A stretch of 64,000 nucleotides of DNA from Akkermansia massiliensis. GTDB taxonomy: Bacteria; Verrucomicrobiota; Verrucomicrobiia; Verrucomicrobiales; Akkermansiaceae. Shown here piece by piece: positions 7,377 through 16,718 of the stretch. How positions within the stretch are numbered: the first letter of the stretch is position 1; the number at the start of each line of letters is the position of its first letter. The notes beneath the pieces were generated by a model that was not told where the DNA came from, made no database searches, and saw only the letters and a program-made list of their open reading frames with translations. Position numbers and translations under genes: made by a program. The stretch covers positions 1,674,001 to 1,738,000 of the forward strand of contig NZ_JAMGSI010000001.1 of the NCBI RefSeq assembly GCF_023516715.1. Direction: 5' to 3'.

Positions 7377-10016
7377 ATGACTTCGGACGCATCACCCATG
7401 CCCGGCGGCAATCTGCCGACGCTGCCCGTCAAACGGGTGGTGCGTCCCACTCCTTCCATTCCGGACCACGAAGTCGTGCGCCAGATAGGCAGCGGCGCAT
7501 ACGGGGAGGTCTGGCTGGCCAGGTCCCTGACCGGGGCGTGGCGCGCCGTGAAAATCGTCTGGCGTGAGGATTTTGAGGATGAGCGCACGTTCAACCGTGA
7601 GTTTGAAGGCATCCTGCAGTATGAACCCATCGCCCGCAACCATCCGGGGCTGGTCCACATCCTGCACGTGGGGAGGCACGACCAGGATTCCCCGTTTTAC
7701 TATTACGTCATGGAGCTGGGCGACGACGCCCGCACCGGGGTCCACATCACGCCGGACGAGTATATTCCCCGCACGCTCCAGACGGACAAGAAGTTTTCCG
7801 GCAACAAGCCGCTGCCCCTGGATTACTGCCTGGAGGTAGGCAGCCAGCTGGCCCACGCCCTGCTGTACCTGCACAGCAAGAACCTGACGCACCGGGACAT
7901 CAAGCCGGCCAACGTCATCTTCGTCAACGGACGGCCCAAGCTGGCGGACATCGGCCTGGTGGCCCATCTGGACCAGCGCAGCTTTGTAGGCACGGAGGGG
8001 TTCATCCCCCCGGACGGCCCCGGCACCCGGCGGGCGGACGTTTACGCGCTGGCCAAGGTTTTATATGAAATCAGCACGGGAAAGGACCGCATGGATTTTC
8101 CCGCGCTTCCGGATGATCTGCCGGAAGGCACCGTGCGCAAGAAGTGGCAGGCGTTCAACACCATCATCTGCCAGGCGGCGGAACCCCGCGTGGAGGAGTG
8201 CGCCATTGATTCCGCGGAAGAGCTGGCGGAGAAAATAGACGTTCTGCGGGGGTATGAAGTGCCTACCCGCTTCCGCCTCCAGAAGAAAAAGAAGCGCCGC
8301 AAGCTCAGGCGCACCCTCCAGCTGCTGGCCGCCGCCGTCGCGGGAGCCCTGACCGCCTACTGGGGGGCCCTGTGGCTCAACAATAGCCAGCATCCCGCGG
8401 AGGAACCTGCCGCGGACGTGCGCCCGGAAACCCACTCCTCCGCACCGGAGGAGGAGTCCCGGACCGGGTACGTGCTGGTGACCAGCTCCCCGGCGGGAGC
8501 GTCCGTTTATGATGCGGACGGCAATTACCTGGATGAAACGCCCTACGGCCCCATTGAACTGCCCTCCGGTTCCTCCGTGGCCTATACCATCAAGAAATCG
8601 GGCTTCGCGGACAAGGAGGAGGCGGGAACCGTCAAGGGCGGCTCCACGCTGGCCCTGGGCGGCGTGCTGAAGGAATACCATCCCCCCACGGACAGCCAGC
8701 CGTGGAAGGATACGGAGGGAGTCACCTACATTCCCGCGGAAACGCGCCATGTGGCGCAAGGCCCTCTCACCGCCGCCCTGTTCAACAAGTTCCTGAAGGA
8801 GGACCACCAGAAGGGAAACTACCAGATGAAGAGGGAGCAGGCGGAACCGGGCCATCCGGAAAAGGACGTGGCCCTGCTCACGCAGGACGGCATCACGGCC
8901 TACCTGGCGTGGCTGAACAAGAAATGCGAACGGGAGGGACTGCTGGGCAAGGAGTTTTCCATCAATGCGGACCCGCTGCCGCAGACGTCCGGCAGCGCGG
9001 ACGGCCACAGCGCCTACGTCCTGAACGTCACGCGCGTGTTCCAGGTCCCCATCACCGTCACCACCAATCCGCCGGGCGCCAGCGTCTTTTTCAACAACAG
9101 GCTGATCGGCCGCACGCCCATTGAGGAATACGTCAACCAGGTGCCCTACGTGATTGAAATCAAACTGCCGGGGCACGCCACCATGCGGCGCCGGGGGCTG
9201 GACCCGCAGGATTTATACCTTTCCCTCCAGCTGGAGCCGGACAAGTCCGTCGTCTTCGGCTCGCCCTGGACCAACAGCCTGGGCATGGACCTGGCGCCCG
9301 TGGGAGGAAACGCGCTGGTCATGTCCCATGAGGTGCGCGTGAAGGACTTCCAGCAGTTCCTGAAAGCCACGGGCAGGAAGGCTCCGGCTCGGCCCGGCTT
9401 CCCCCAGGGGGAAAACCACCCGGTGGTAAACGTCAGCAGGCAGGACGCGCGCGCCTTTGCCAAATGGCTCACCAACAAGGAGCGGGCCCAGGGCCTGATC
9501 GACCAGCACGACTCCTACCGCCTGCCCAAAGACGAGGAATGGAGCTCCTGGGTGCGCCTGACGGATGAAAAGGGATCCTCCCCCTATGAAAAGACGCTGC
9601 CCCATGAAAACTCCCGGGAGGTGTTCCCGTGGGGGTTCTCCTGGCCGCCGCCGGACAGAACAGGCAATTTTGCGGACCAGTCCGCCCTGATTTACCTTCC
9701 TTCCTCCCGCGTCATCGTGGGGTATGAGGACGGGCAGCCGTACACGGCCCCCGTGAAGACCTTCCCGCCCAACCATCTAGGCCTGTACGACCTGGAGGGG
9801 AACGTCATGGAATGGGTGGACGATTCCTACGGAGGGCCGGAGTCCCTCCCCATCCGCAATTACGGAGTGGCCCGCGGAGGCAGCTACCTCTCCTTCCGCC
9901 CCAAGCAGCTCACCACCTCCATCCGCACCCCCCTGCCGGAAAACACGCGGGATGACGCGCTGGGCTTCCGCCTCATCCTGTCTTCCGACCGCCCCGCCGT
10001 TCCCACGGCACCCTGA
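7377..10016 (+). CDS. membrane Ser/Thr protein kinase with PEGA repeats and FGE-sulfatase (SUMF1-like) domain
   Basis: An 879-residue multidomain protein starting 14 bp after kbl. The N-terminal eukaryotic-type kinase has glycine loop IGSGAYGEVWLA (about 37-48), AVKIV lysine, catalytic loop HRDIKPANVIF (about 171-181) and DIG in place of DFG. One transmembrane helix (about 315-335, LLAAAVAGALTAYWGALWL) follows a basic stretch. The external part carries two PEGA-like segments (GYVLVTSSPAGASVYDADG; ITVTTNPPGASVFFNN) and ends in an FGE/SUMF1-type fold (GNVMEWVDDSYGG near 808, GVARGGSY, LGFRLIL). Such kinases likely sense envelope ligands; the FGE part here is probably structural or ligand-binding rather than a true sulfatase modifier. 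Confidence 0.88.
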   Translation: MTSDASPMPGGNLPTLPVKRVVRPTPSIPDHEVVRQIGSGAYGEVWLARSLTGAWRAVKIVWREDFEDERTFNREFEGILQYEPIARNHPGLVHILHVGRHDQDSPFYYYVMELGDDARTGVHITPDEYIPRTLQTDKKFSGNKPLPLDYCLEVGSQLAHALLYLHSKNLTHRDIKPANVIFVNGRPKLADIGLVAHLDQRSFVGTEGFIPPDGPGTRRADVYALAKVLYEISTGKDRMDFPALPDDLPEGTVRKKWQAFNTIICQAAEPRVEECAIDSAEELAEKIDVLRGYEVPTRFRLQKKKKRRKLRRTLQLLAAAVAGALTAYWGALWLNNSQHPAEEPAADVRPETHSSAPEEESRTGYVLVTSSPAGASVYDADGNYLDETPYGPIELPSGSSVAYTIKKSGFADKEEAGTVKGGSTLALGGVLKEYHPPTDSQPWKDTEGVTYIPAETRHVAQGPLTAALFNKFLKEDHQKGNYQMKREQAEPGHPEKDVALLTQDGITAYLAWLNKKCEREGLLGKEFSINADPLPQTSGSADGHSAYVLNVTRVFQVPITVTTNPPGASVFFNNRLIGRTPIEEYVNQVPYVIEIKLPGHATMRRRGLDPQDLYLSLQLEPDKSVVFGSPWTNSLGMDLAPVGGNALVMSHEVRVKDFQQFLKATGRKAPARPGFPQGENHPVVNVSRQDARAFAKWLTNKERAQGLIDQHDSYRLPKDEEWSSWVRLTDEKGSSPYEKTLPHENSREVFPWGFSWPPPDRTGNFADQSALIYLPSSRVIVGYEDGQPYTAPVKTFPPNHLGLYDLEGNVMEWVDDSYGGPESLPIRNYGVARGGSYLSFRPKQLTTSIRTPLPENTRDDALGFRLILSSDRPAVPTAP

Positions 10017-10190
10017 CGCCGGGGCACACCGCCCCCGCAGCAGCAGATTTCCCCTGCTCCTCCGTTCCACGCAACAAGCCGTTCCCTAAAGGGAAAGGTC
10101 CGCTGCAGCCCGCAGGCCGCCCCGCCTCTCCGGGAAAATGGTTGAAAGGGCCTCCCGTTATGCTACCTTTTCCCCGCACCCTTTTCCCGA

Positions 10191-10961
10191 ATGAAAATCA
10201 TCGCCATCGCCAACCAGAAGGGGGGAGTGGGAAAAACCACCACGGCCATCAACCTGGCCGCCGCCCTGGCCCAGCTGAAGAAGAAAATCCTTGTCATTGA
10301 CCTGGATCCGCAGGCCAATGCCACCAGCGGCATGGGCATTGACGGAAAAGACATGCCCAGCCTGTACCCGGCCCTGCTCGGCCAGCTTGCGGCGGAAGAG
10401 TGCATCCTGCCTTCCGGCAGAAAACGGCTGGACATCATTCCCTCCACCATGGACCTGGCCGGCGTGGAAATAGAACTGGCCCGCTCCGGCAACCACCTGA
10501 CCCGGCTCCGGGAAACGCTCGCTCCCCTGCGGGAGTCGGATGCCTATGATTACTGCATCATGGATACGCCTCCTTCCCTGGGAGTCCTGATGACCTCCGC
10601 CCTGGCCGCCTGCGACGAAGTGCTGACTCCCCTGCAATGCGAATGGTTCGGGCTGGAAGGATTGGCCAAAATCCTGCACGTGACGGCGCAGATCTGCGCC
10701 AGCGGAGCCAATCCCCGCATCAGGCATGAAGGGGTGCTGATGACCATGTACGACGGCCGCACCAACCTTTCCCGCCAGGTCATTGACCAGGTGGAACAGC
10801 ACCTGCCCCAGATGCTGTACAAGACGGTCATTCCCCGCTCCATCCGGCTCGGGGAAGCGCCCAGCTTCGGCCACACCATCTTTGAACACGATCCTTCCGG
10901 AACGGCGGCGGAAGCCTACCTGAAAGCCGCACGGGAATTCATCAGACGCCACAAATCCTGA
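10191..10961 (+). CDS. parA: ParA/Soj family ATPase
   Basis: A 256-residue deviant-Walker ATPase: [17 protein letters not shown] (residues 10-26), the Walker A' Asp in [12 protein letters not shown], and a DTPPSLGVL Walker B region. The C-terminal [15 protein letters not shown] motif is typical of chromosomal Soj/ParA. Its role would be chromosome origin segregation or cargo positioning on the nucleoid. No parB-like gene follows. It is sandwiched between two membrane kinases, so the partner must lie elsewhere or be unusual. The ATG at 10191 is placed directly before the conserved beta-strand. Confidence 0.92.
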   Translation: MKIIAIANQKGGVGKTTTAINLAAALAQLKKKILVIDLDPQANATSGMGIDGKDMPSLYPALLGQLAAEECILPSGRKRLDIIPSTMDLAGVEIELARSGNHLTRLRETLAPLRESDAYDYCIMDTPPSLGVLMTSALAACDEVLTPLQCEWFGLEGLAKILHVTAQICASGANPRIRHEGVLMTMYDGRTNLSRQVIDQVEQHLPQMLYKTVIPRSIRLGEAPSFGHTIFEHDPSGTAAEAYLKAAREFIRRHKS

Positions 10962-11165
10962 AAACGCGAAGGAACGGCTTTCACGGGAACGGACTTCATG
11001 AACATGGCGTACAGGAAGGACAAGGCAGAAAGAATCCCCCGCCTTCATCTCTCCCTTTAGGTTTATTCCTTCCATTCTACTTGCGCCGTTTTAGATACTA
11101 CGCACAGGCGGCAGTCCTGATACGGAGGAAAACAGGCATTCACCTTGACTTGCCGCACCCGGCAT

Positions 11166-13952
11166 ATGAGAATGCCTCCAGCTCCGCTTCAGGAACTTTC
11201 CCTCATGCCAGCAGAAGAAGGCCAGCCAGACGACCAGCCCCGGACGACAGGGCAAGTCCCGCCTCCCGCTCCAACGACAGGCCTGGAACAGATTCTGCCC
11301 GGACGCCCCCCTCTCCCCCACGCGGAAGAAAAAGGCGCCTTTTTCGTTTACCAGAGGGAGCTGGCCCCCGGCACGCGCCTGGAACAGTATGAAATCATCC
11401 GCGTCCTGGGCAGCGGGGGCTTCGGCATCACCTACCTGGCGAAGGACCTGTTCCTGAACCGCAACGTGGTCATCAAGGAAAACTTCCCCTCCAGCTGCTC
11501 CTACCGGGACCCGCTGACCGGGCATATCCGGCCCAACAACGAGCACGACCTGGAAAACTACACCTGGGCCCTGAAGAGTTTCCTGAGCGAGGCCCAGACG
11601 CTGGCGGAGCTCAACCATCCCGGCATCGTCAGAATCCTGTCCGTTTTTGAAGCCAACGGCACCGCCTACTTCGCCATGGAGAACATCACCGGGCTTTCCC
11701 TGGACTACCTGGGGGAGAAACTCCACAGCACCGGGCACCGCTACACGGAGGACGAACTCAAGGGCCTGCTGACCCGCCTGCTGCGGATTCTGGACTACCT
11801 CCATTCCAGGCACATCTACCACCGTGACATCAAGCCCGGCAACATCCTGCTGACGGAGGAAGGCACGCCCGTGCTGATCGACTTCGGCGCGGCGCGCCAT
11901 GCCCTGAAGCTGCATGCCGCCACCGTCCTGACCACCCAGGGGTATTCCTCCCCGGAACAGGCGCTGGGGAAAACGAACATCGGCCCCTGGAGCGACCTTT
12001 ATTCCGTAGGCGCCACCTTTTACGCCCTCCTCACGGGCCACCCGCCGGAACGGGCGGAAGTGCGCCTGACGGAAGACGGCATGCCGCCGCTGCACAGCGA
12101 CCCCGTGCTCACCCGCTATTACTCGCGGCAGTTCCTGCTTTCGCTGGACAAGGCGCTGGCTCCCCAGACCAGCTGCCGCTACCAGACGGCCCGTGAATGG
12201 ATTCACGACATTTGCGCCATTTCCGGGGAAGAATCCTCCGCCACCATCCAGGTATCCCCGGCGGACATCCGCCACATTCATCCGGAAGGAATGCCGCATC
12301 CCTGCGCGGAGAAGAATTCCGGGAACAAAAAGGCCACCGCCGGGACGGGCGGACTTCATTCCTCCTCCCGCAGGCTGTCCGCGCGCACCCTCCGCCGCAA
12401 CCGCCACATGATGTTCCTGATGGTGGGGAGCGTCTGCACCCTGCTGCTGGGCGCAGCGGCGTTCTACCTGATGGACTACCTGAAAAAGGCCCCCATGGGC
12501 ACCACCATCAATACCATCAAGGAGGCCATCCAGCAGCCGGCCGCCAACGGGAAGGAATTGGCCCCTCCGCCCCGGGACCTGGCATCCATCCGCATCCCGG
12601 AGCTCAGAATGACGGAAGACGCGGCGCTGGAACCGCGGACGCTGAAGGAATTCCAGCTGCGCCTGGACGATACGATTCTGACCCGTTCCGGCATCCCCTC
12701 CATCCTGCCGGAAAAGCTACGCATCTCCTGCATCTACCTCCAGATTATCCCTCCGGCCACCGGAGGGGAGGAACTGCACCTCACCATCCGGGACTCCAAC
12801 GGAGCCCTGGTGGACCGTTCCGTCAACTCCGTCCCCTCCTTCACGGTGCCGGGGCAATCCACCTCCACCTTCTTCTTCCCGGCCCTGCCGGAGCTCTCCA
12901 CGGACCGCGCCTACACATACGCCTTTGAAACCGCCGCCCACAAGGCCGTCCCCATGCAAATGGCGTGCTTCAAAAGCGAGACGGAACGCACGGAGGAGGC
13001 CTTCCCTAAAATCCGCTTCATCATCGCCCCCGCGGCGCCGGAACCGGCCCTGATGCATGACCCTGCCTACAAGGGGCTCGTGGCGGCAGTCACCACGCCT
13101 TCCCCGGGGCACGGGAACGTTCTCGGCCTGGCGAACGCCACGCCGGACATGCTGGCGGCTCTGGAACAACTGTCCAAAGCCGGCTACCCGGTGGCCCAGC
13201 AGGTATTGGGGAAACTCCTCATGTCTCCTGACTGCCCCGGCGGCCCCAGGCCGGAAGAAGGGGTGGAATGGCTCTACCGTTCCGCCACCGGAGGATGCTA
13301 TGAGGCCATGAAGGAGCTGGGCATCCTGCTCATGGACATCCCCTCCTATTTTCCCCGCCTGCCACAGCAGCCCCCTCTGGCCTCCCGGGATTACGCCCAG
13401 GCGGCGCGGTTCCTGAGAATGGCGGTCCAGTACCGGGACCAGGAAGCCCTGTACCTGCTCTCCCTCATGTACTCCCAGGGCTGGGGCGTGCCCGCCTCCC
13501 CGGAGCTTTCCGGCCTGATGATGGAACGTCTCAACGGATCCGCCTACCTGACGGACAGCCTGAACCCGGAGGCGCCCATTGCGGCGTACTGGCTCCCCCT
13601 GCCGCTTGCCAGGGGGGAATCCACCATCCTGCGCTTCACCGTTCCGGGACCGTTCGCCCCATCCCAGCTCAAGGGCGTCACGCTGCATAACACGGGCATG
13701 AAGGATGCCTTCTCCATCAGCAAAATCAACATTCTCCAGCACGGACGCCTCATTCTGGACATCATCTCCCCCCAGGAAGTGCTGCCCGGCAAAAGCTCTG
13801 CCCCCATCGGCATCTCCATCCCGGAAGGCCTGCTGGCGGATACGTCCCTGCCCCTGGAGGTGGAAATCCTGCTGACGCCCGGAAACAGCAGCGGCGTGGT
13901 GGAAATGCCGCCTCCGGCGGAAAAGAAACGTTCCAGAAACGGAACCGATTAA
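11166..13952 (+). CDS. membrane Ser/Thr protein kinase with C-terminal Sel1-like repeats
   Basis: About 928 residues from ATG 11166 (ATGs at 11172 and 11205 are also possible; a TTG at 11145 is less likely). The kinase domain has VLGSGGFGITYLAKD (about residue 80), VVIKENFP, YHRDIKPGNILL (about 218) and a canonical DFGAARH (about 239). A transmembrane helix lies near 415-436 (MFLMVGSVCTLLLGAAAFYL). The extracytoplasmic part contains Sel1-type helical repeats near 669-778 (EGVEWLYRSATGGCYEAMKELG; DYAQAARFLRMAVQYRDQEALYLLSLMYSQGWGV), followed by a beta-rich tail. It is likely an envelope signal receptor that phosphorylates cytoplasmic targets; ligand and targets unknown. Together with the other kinase and ParA it forms a possible signalling cluster. 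Confidence 0.86.
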   Translation: MRMPPAPLQELSLMPAEEGQPDDQPRTTGQVPPPAPTTGLEQILPGRPPLPHAEEKGAFFVYQRELAPGTRLEQYEIIRVLGSGGFGITYLAKDLFLNRNVVIKENFPSSCSYRDPLTGHIRPNNEHDLENYTWALKSFLSEAQTLAELNHPGIVRILSVFEANGTAYFAMENITGLSLDYLGEKLHSTGHRYTEDELKGLLTRLLRILDYLHSRHIYHRDIKPGNILLTEEGTPVLIDFGAARHALKLHAATVLTTQGYSSPEQALGKTNIGPWSDLYSVGATFYALLTGHPPERAEVRLTEDGMPPLHSDPVLTRYYSRQFLLSLDKALAPQTSCRYQTAREWIHDICAISGEESSATIQVSPADIRHIHPEGMPHPCAEKNSGNKKATAGTGGLHSSSRRLSARTLRRNRHMMFLMVGSVCTLLLGAAAFYLMDYLKKAPMGTTINTIKEAIQQPAANGKELAPPPRDLASIRIPELRMTEDAALEPRTLKEFQLRLDDTILTRSGIPSILPEKLRISCIYLQIIPPATGGEELHLTIRDSNGALVDRSVNSVPSFTVPGQSTSTFFFPALPELSTDRAYTYAFETAAHKAVPMQMACFKSETERTEEAFPKIRFIIAPAAPEPALMHDPAYKGLVAAVTTPSPGHGNVLGLANATPDMLAALEQLSKAGYPVAQQVLGKLLMSPDCPGGPRPEEGVEWLYRSATGGCYEAMKELGILLMDIPSYFPRLPQQPPLASRDYAQAARFLRMAVQYRDQEALYLLSLMYSQGWGVPASPELSGLMMERLNGSAYLTDSLNPEAPIAAYWLPLPLARGESTILRFTVPGPFAPSQLKGVTLHNTGMKDAFSISKINILQHGRLILDIISPQEVLPGKSSAPIGISIPEGLLADTSLPLEVEILLTPGNSSGVVEMPPPAEKKRSRNGTD

Positions 13953-14037
13953 GATTCAGCATCTTTTCATAAGAAGCAGAAGCCGGGGACCCGTAAAACA
14001 GCCTTGATTCCCGTCACGGGAATGCTACAAAAGGAAC

Positions 14038-14616
14038 ATGACTTCCCTTACTTTCCTGCGCCGCACGCTCCCCTTTCTGGCCGCCTTCCTGATGGCCTCC
14101 TGCGGTGACCCCACCGTCTCCTACTGGAAAAAGGCGGCGGACATCAATACGGAATACTCGGAAAAAAGCGATGCGCTGGTGCAGCGCCTCCTGAAGCTGA
14201 AAAAGAATCCCACCCTTCCCGGCCTGGCGGAAAGCAGCAGGGACGCGGCGGACCTGCTGCGGGAGCGGGACGAAGAACTGGCGGACCTGAGCACGAAAGA
14301 CGTGGACCCCGCCGTGGCGGCCTATGTGGAAGAAGACCGCAAGCTCTTTGCCAGAGGGCGGGAACTGGCGGAACGCTACCAGCAATACTTTGAAAAATAC
14401 CTCAAGGGAGGTCCGGAATTCACGCCGGACCCGTCCCGGGCCGTTTCCCACATAGGCCGCGGGCGGCAGGAAATACGCAAAATCCTGGCTGAAGCCCGGA
14501 AACTGGAAGAACGGGCGGAAGCCCTGAGGAAAGAAAAATCAGCCGCGTTTGAGGAGGAGCTTCCTCCGCTGCACTTCCGTCTTCCGGAAATGAAGCAGCT
14601 GCTGTCCAACCGTTAA
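14038..14616 (+). CDS. predicted lipoprotein, coiled-coil
   Basis: A 192-residue protein with a lipoprotein signal ending in LMASC|GDP (lipobox Cys about residue 21), so it is probably anchored in the envelope. The mature part is charged and helical, rich in Glu/Arg/Lys heptads (ESSRDAADLLRERDEELADL, GRGRQEIRKILAEARKLEE). No known domain recognised. It sits 85 bp after the Sel1 kinase and may be transcribed with it. Function unknown. Confidence 0.72.
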   Translation: MTSLTFLRRTLPFLAAFLMASCGDPTVSYWKKAADINTEYSEKSDALVQRLLKLKKNPTLPGLAESSRDAADLLRERDEELADLSTKDVDPAVAAYVEEDRKLFARGRELAERYQQYFEKYLKGGPEFTPDPSRAVSHIGRGRQEIRKILAEARKLEERAEALRKEKSAAFEEELPPLHFRLPEMKQLLSNR

Positions 14617-14701
14617 AAACCGCCATAAACCATCTTTCCGGCTCCGGCTTTGCACGGGAGGCGCCTCCGTATCCCTCCCCCTTTTCGTTCATCAGCCATC
14701 C

Positions 14702-15574
14702 ATGAAGCTTCTTCCGGCCCTTTTCCTCCTGCTCATTCCCTCCCTTTCAAGGGGGGAGCGGCATGAAACATTCTGCAGAAAGGCCATCAAGCTTCAACTA
14801 ACCAGCTTCTTTCCGAAATACCGTTATTTCCTATTCACCGGCAGTTACACTTCCCCCCGCGCCGTACTCTCTGCAGCTGCCAGTCCAACAGGACTGAGCA
14901 TCAGAAGCGGAAATGGAATTTCTTTGAAAGACACGTCCATCAGCATTTCCCATCATTCCTATGAACAGGAAACAGGCAAAGGCATATTCTCCCTGGGCCT
15001 TCTGGTTAAGGACCGCCCCTTCCCCCAAGACGGAAGAATCCAGATCAAGGGAAAGGTGCCGGTGAAATGCGCGCGGCTGGCCACTCTGCCAGAAACGGAA
15101 ATCGATCTCCGTCCGAACGCCGCGTATTCCATCCCTCTCTGCATCTCCTCCTTTCTTGAGGAAGGGACGGACGTAGCCAATCTGGAAAAATGCCCGCATC
15201 TGGACATAAGGGTGAATCCGTATACGGAAACCAACACATGGAGCATCGGGCTCATTTATCCTGTGAGCTTCCCCTATGCCGGCATGGTATTCCTTGACCG
15301 GGAGGGACACAGGATCCCCGTGAAAACAGAAATGGCGCGATGCCGTTCGGGGCCGATCGAATTCCACCCGTTCACCTGCACTTTCCCGGAAAAATATGAT
15401 CGCGTCCGCCTTGTCATTCACTATGCGGAAAAGCAGGAAACCAGGAACTTGCCCATCAACGCCGCCGTCTCCCGGGAAGACGCCTTGAAAGCAATGCCGC
15501 CCCATCCGGAAGGTGGCCGGATTCCCGGACAGCCTTCCGCAGAAACAGCGCATCTTTTCCAAAAACGAGATTGA
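14702..15574 (+). CDS. secreted hypothetical protein
   Basis: A 290-residue protein with a Sec signal peptide (LLPALFLLLIPSLSRG, residues 3-18). The mature sequence is beta-rich with several aromatic/Pro segments and a few cysteines, without recognisable motifs. Its stop codon overlaps the -35 element of the tRNA-Cys promoter. It lies downstream of the lipoprotein gene (85 bp gap), perhaps in the same transcription unit. Function not known. Confidence 0.65.
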   Translation: MKLLPALFLLLIPSLSRGERHETFCRKAIKLQLTSFFPKYRYFLFTGSYTSPRAVLSAAASPTGLSIRSGNGISLKDTSISISHHSYEQETGKGIFSLGLLVKDRPFPQDGRIQIKGKVPVKCARLATLPETEIDLRPNAAYSIPLCISSFLEEGTDVANLEKCPHLDIRVNPYTETNTWSIGLIYPVSFPYAGMVFLDREGHRIPVKTEMARCRSGPIEFHPFTCTFPEKYDRVRLVIHYAEKQETRNLPINAAVSREDALKAMPPHPEGGRIPGQPSAETAHLFQKRD

Positions 15575-15599
15575 CACCCGCGGTTCTTTCCCCTAGTAT
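15571..15599 (+). promoter_or_regulatory. sigma70-type promoter of tRNA-Cys
   Basis: TTGACA (15571-15576), a 17-nt spacer and TAGTAT (15594-15599). Transcription would begin a few bases before the mature tRNA at 15617. This is one of the clearest promoters in the window. Confidence 0.78.
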
Positions 15600-15616
15600 C
15601 CGCGCACAACATCAGC

Positions 15617-15691
15617 GGCGGGGTAGCCAAGTGGTAAGGCGACGGTCTGCAAAATCGTTATTCGCGGGTTCGATTCCCGCTCCCGCCTCCA
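15617..15691 (+). tRNA. tRNA-Cys (GCA)
   Basis: The cloverleaf closes with GGCGGGG / TCCCGCC (one G-U). The anticodon loop contains TGCAA with anticodon GCA. The T arm is GCGGG-TTCGATT-CCCGC, the discriminator is U73 as expected for tRNA-Cys, and CCA is encoded. It marks the left border of a small accessory island; no duplicate of its 3' end was found further right in the window. Confidence 0.95.
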
Positions 15692-15800
15692 TGTTTACTT
15701 TCAAACGTTTACGCCTTTAGCGTAGCAAGAAACGTAGTAAACCTCTTGTTTTTAGCTCCACATTCGGAGCAAGTCTTGTCCCGGGAGGGGGGGGTACGGT

Positions 15801-16385
15801 ATGAGTTCCAGCCCCTCTGTTATCCACGCTCAAGGAGACGCGCTTGACTACCTGTTGCATGCGCACGGAGAAACACAGGAGCAATGGAGCGCGCCTTTTG
15901 ACGCCACGCCCATCCTCCCGGAACTCTCAAAAGCACTCTATGAATGCGGTCTAAACCACCATCAACTTGACGTGGTAAAAGAAGAAATAGCGGATGCCCG
16001 TTTGCATATCCTTATCGGTATTTTCACTATCCTTTTTCGCAACGGCCATCACCCGCAACGCGTTACCCGGAACGTTTACAAGCTTGCCAAACTCTACTGT
16101 CCAAAATCCGTAGAAAACTTGTCGCATTCTGACCTTGCTCTCCTGACCAGTGATACCATTTCCGCATCATCCATGCGGGCGCACGCCTGCAACGATTTCC
16201 TTGACTCCTTAACACCCGATCAAGCGCAAGCTCTTATCGGGAAATACGGGAAGACTGCCCTGCGCAAGCTTGCACAAGTATCTTGGACCAGCCGGAAGGC
16301 TCAAAAGAAATCCCGCAAAAAAAAGAAGCAGGACGCCCCCAAACCGCGCACCCGCAAACACCCGGAACTCAACCTTGATCTGTAA
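15801..16385 (+). CDS. island hypothetical protein with Lys/Arg-rich tail
   Basis: 194 residues, not recognised. The body is helical and the C-terminal 35 residues are strongly basic (SRKAQKKSRKKKKQ...), suggesting nucleic-acid binding. The ATG at 15801 follows a GGGAGGGGGGGG Shine-Dalgarno region whose G8 run could vary in length. Codon use and base composition differ from the flanking core genes, consistent with phage or island origin. It lies just inside the tRNA-Cys border. A further coding-like stretch continues in the -1 frame immediately after its stop. Confidence 0.6.
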   Translation: MSSSPSVIHAQGDALDYLLHAHGETQEQWSAPFDATPILPELSKALYECGLNHHQLDVVKEEIADARLHILIGIFTILFRNGHHPQRVTRNVYKLAKLYCPKSVENLSHSDLALLTSDTISASSMRAHACNDFLDSLTPDQAQALIGKYGKTALRKLAQVSWTSRKAQKKSRKKKKQDAPKPRTRKHPELNLDL

Positions 16386-16579
16386 CGGAAAAGGACGAAG
16401 ATGGACACGAAAGCAAGATACCCCGCTATAAGCTCACCCAAGCTTCCAATAAACGCTTTTCCTTCCTGCTCAATTCCACTTATGGCGGCAAGACGTTCCA
16501 GTTAAATGACGGCCGCACCGTCAAATGGGACTCCCGCGGAAAAAAGCGAAGTAAGAAATACACTTTCCAAATTACTTGA
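16379..16579 (+). pseudogene. start-less coding fragment in the -1 frame
   Basis: An open stretch of about 66 codons, from just before the previous stop to TGA at 16577-16579. It encodes a protein-like sequence (RYKLTQASNKRFSFLLNS, then GGKTFQLNDGRTVKWDSRGK) but has no ATG, GTG or TTG at its beginning. It probably represents the displaced 3' part of the preceding gene after a frameshift, or the remnant of a separate short gene. No slippery heptamer lies in the two-codon overlap that would permit programmed frameshifting. Confidence 0.35.
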
Positions 16580-16610
16580 TAAAAGCTGATAAAAGCTGAT
16601 AATATTTATC

Positions 16611-16640
16611 TTGACAAAAAGTGGTTCTAGCACATATTGG
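16611..16640 (+). promoter_or_regulatory. candidate promoter for a short transcript
   Basis: A perfect TTGACA (16611-16616), an 18-nt spacer and TATTGG (16635-16640). The -10 is imperfect. It overlaps ATATTGGCATTA (16634-16645), which recurs over the minus-strand promoter at 18338-18349, suggesting a shared operator. Confidence 0.45.
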
Positions 16641-16647
16641 CATTACT

Positions 16648-16718
16648 ACTAGTTCGTGTATCGCATACACCTCTAAAAAATCGCCCCAGCCTGCGTCACC
16701 AGGCCGGGGCTTTCTTTT
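16648..16718 (+). ncRNA. possible small RNA between promoter and terminator
   Basis: If the promoter at 16611 is active, transcription would start near 16648 and stop at the hairpin/T-run ending at 16718. That gives an RNA of about 70 nt with no start codon plus ribosome-binding site. The 3' half is the GC-rich terminator hairpin. Nothing identifies a family, and a short untranslated attenuated leader is an alternative. Confidence 0.3.
16683..16718. terminator. bidirectional rho-independent terminator
   Basis: GCCCCAGCCTG-cgtcac-CAGGCCGGGGC forms an 11-bp stem with one mismatch. On the plus strand it is followed by TTTCTTTT, and on the minus strand by GATTTTTT. It can end both the plus-strand short transcript and the minus-strand lysis-like operon. 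Confidence 0.8.

Noticed and set aside
16301..16385. Programmed -1 frameshift at the A8 run of the 15801 gene
   Set aside because: In the -1 frame a TGA at 16376 stops translation before the downstream coding-like stretch, so slippage at the A8 run would not join the two.
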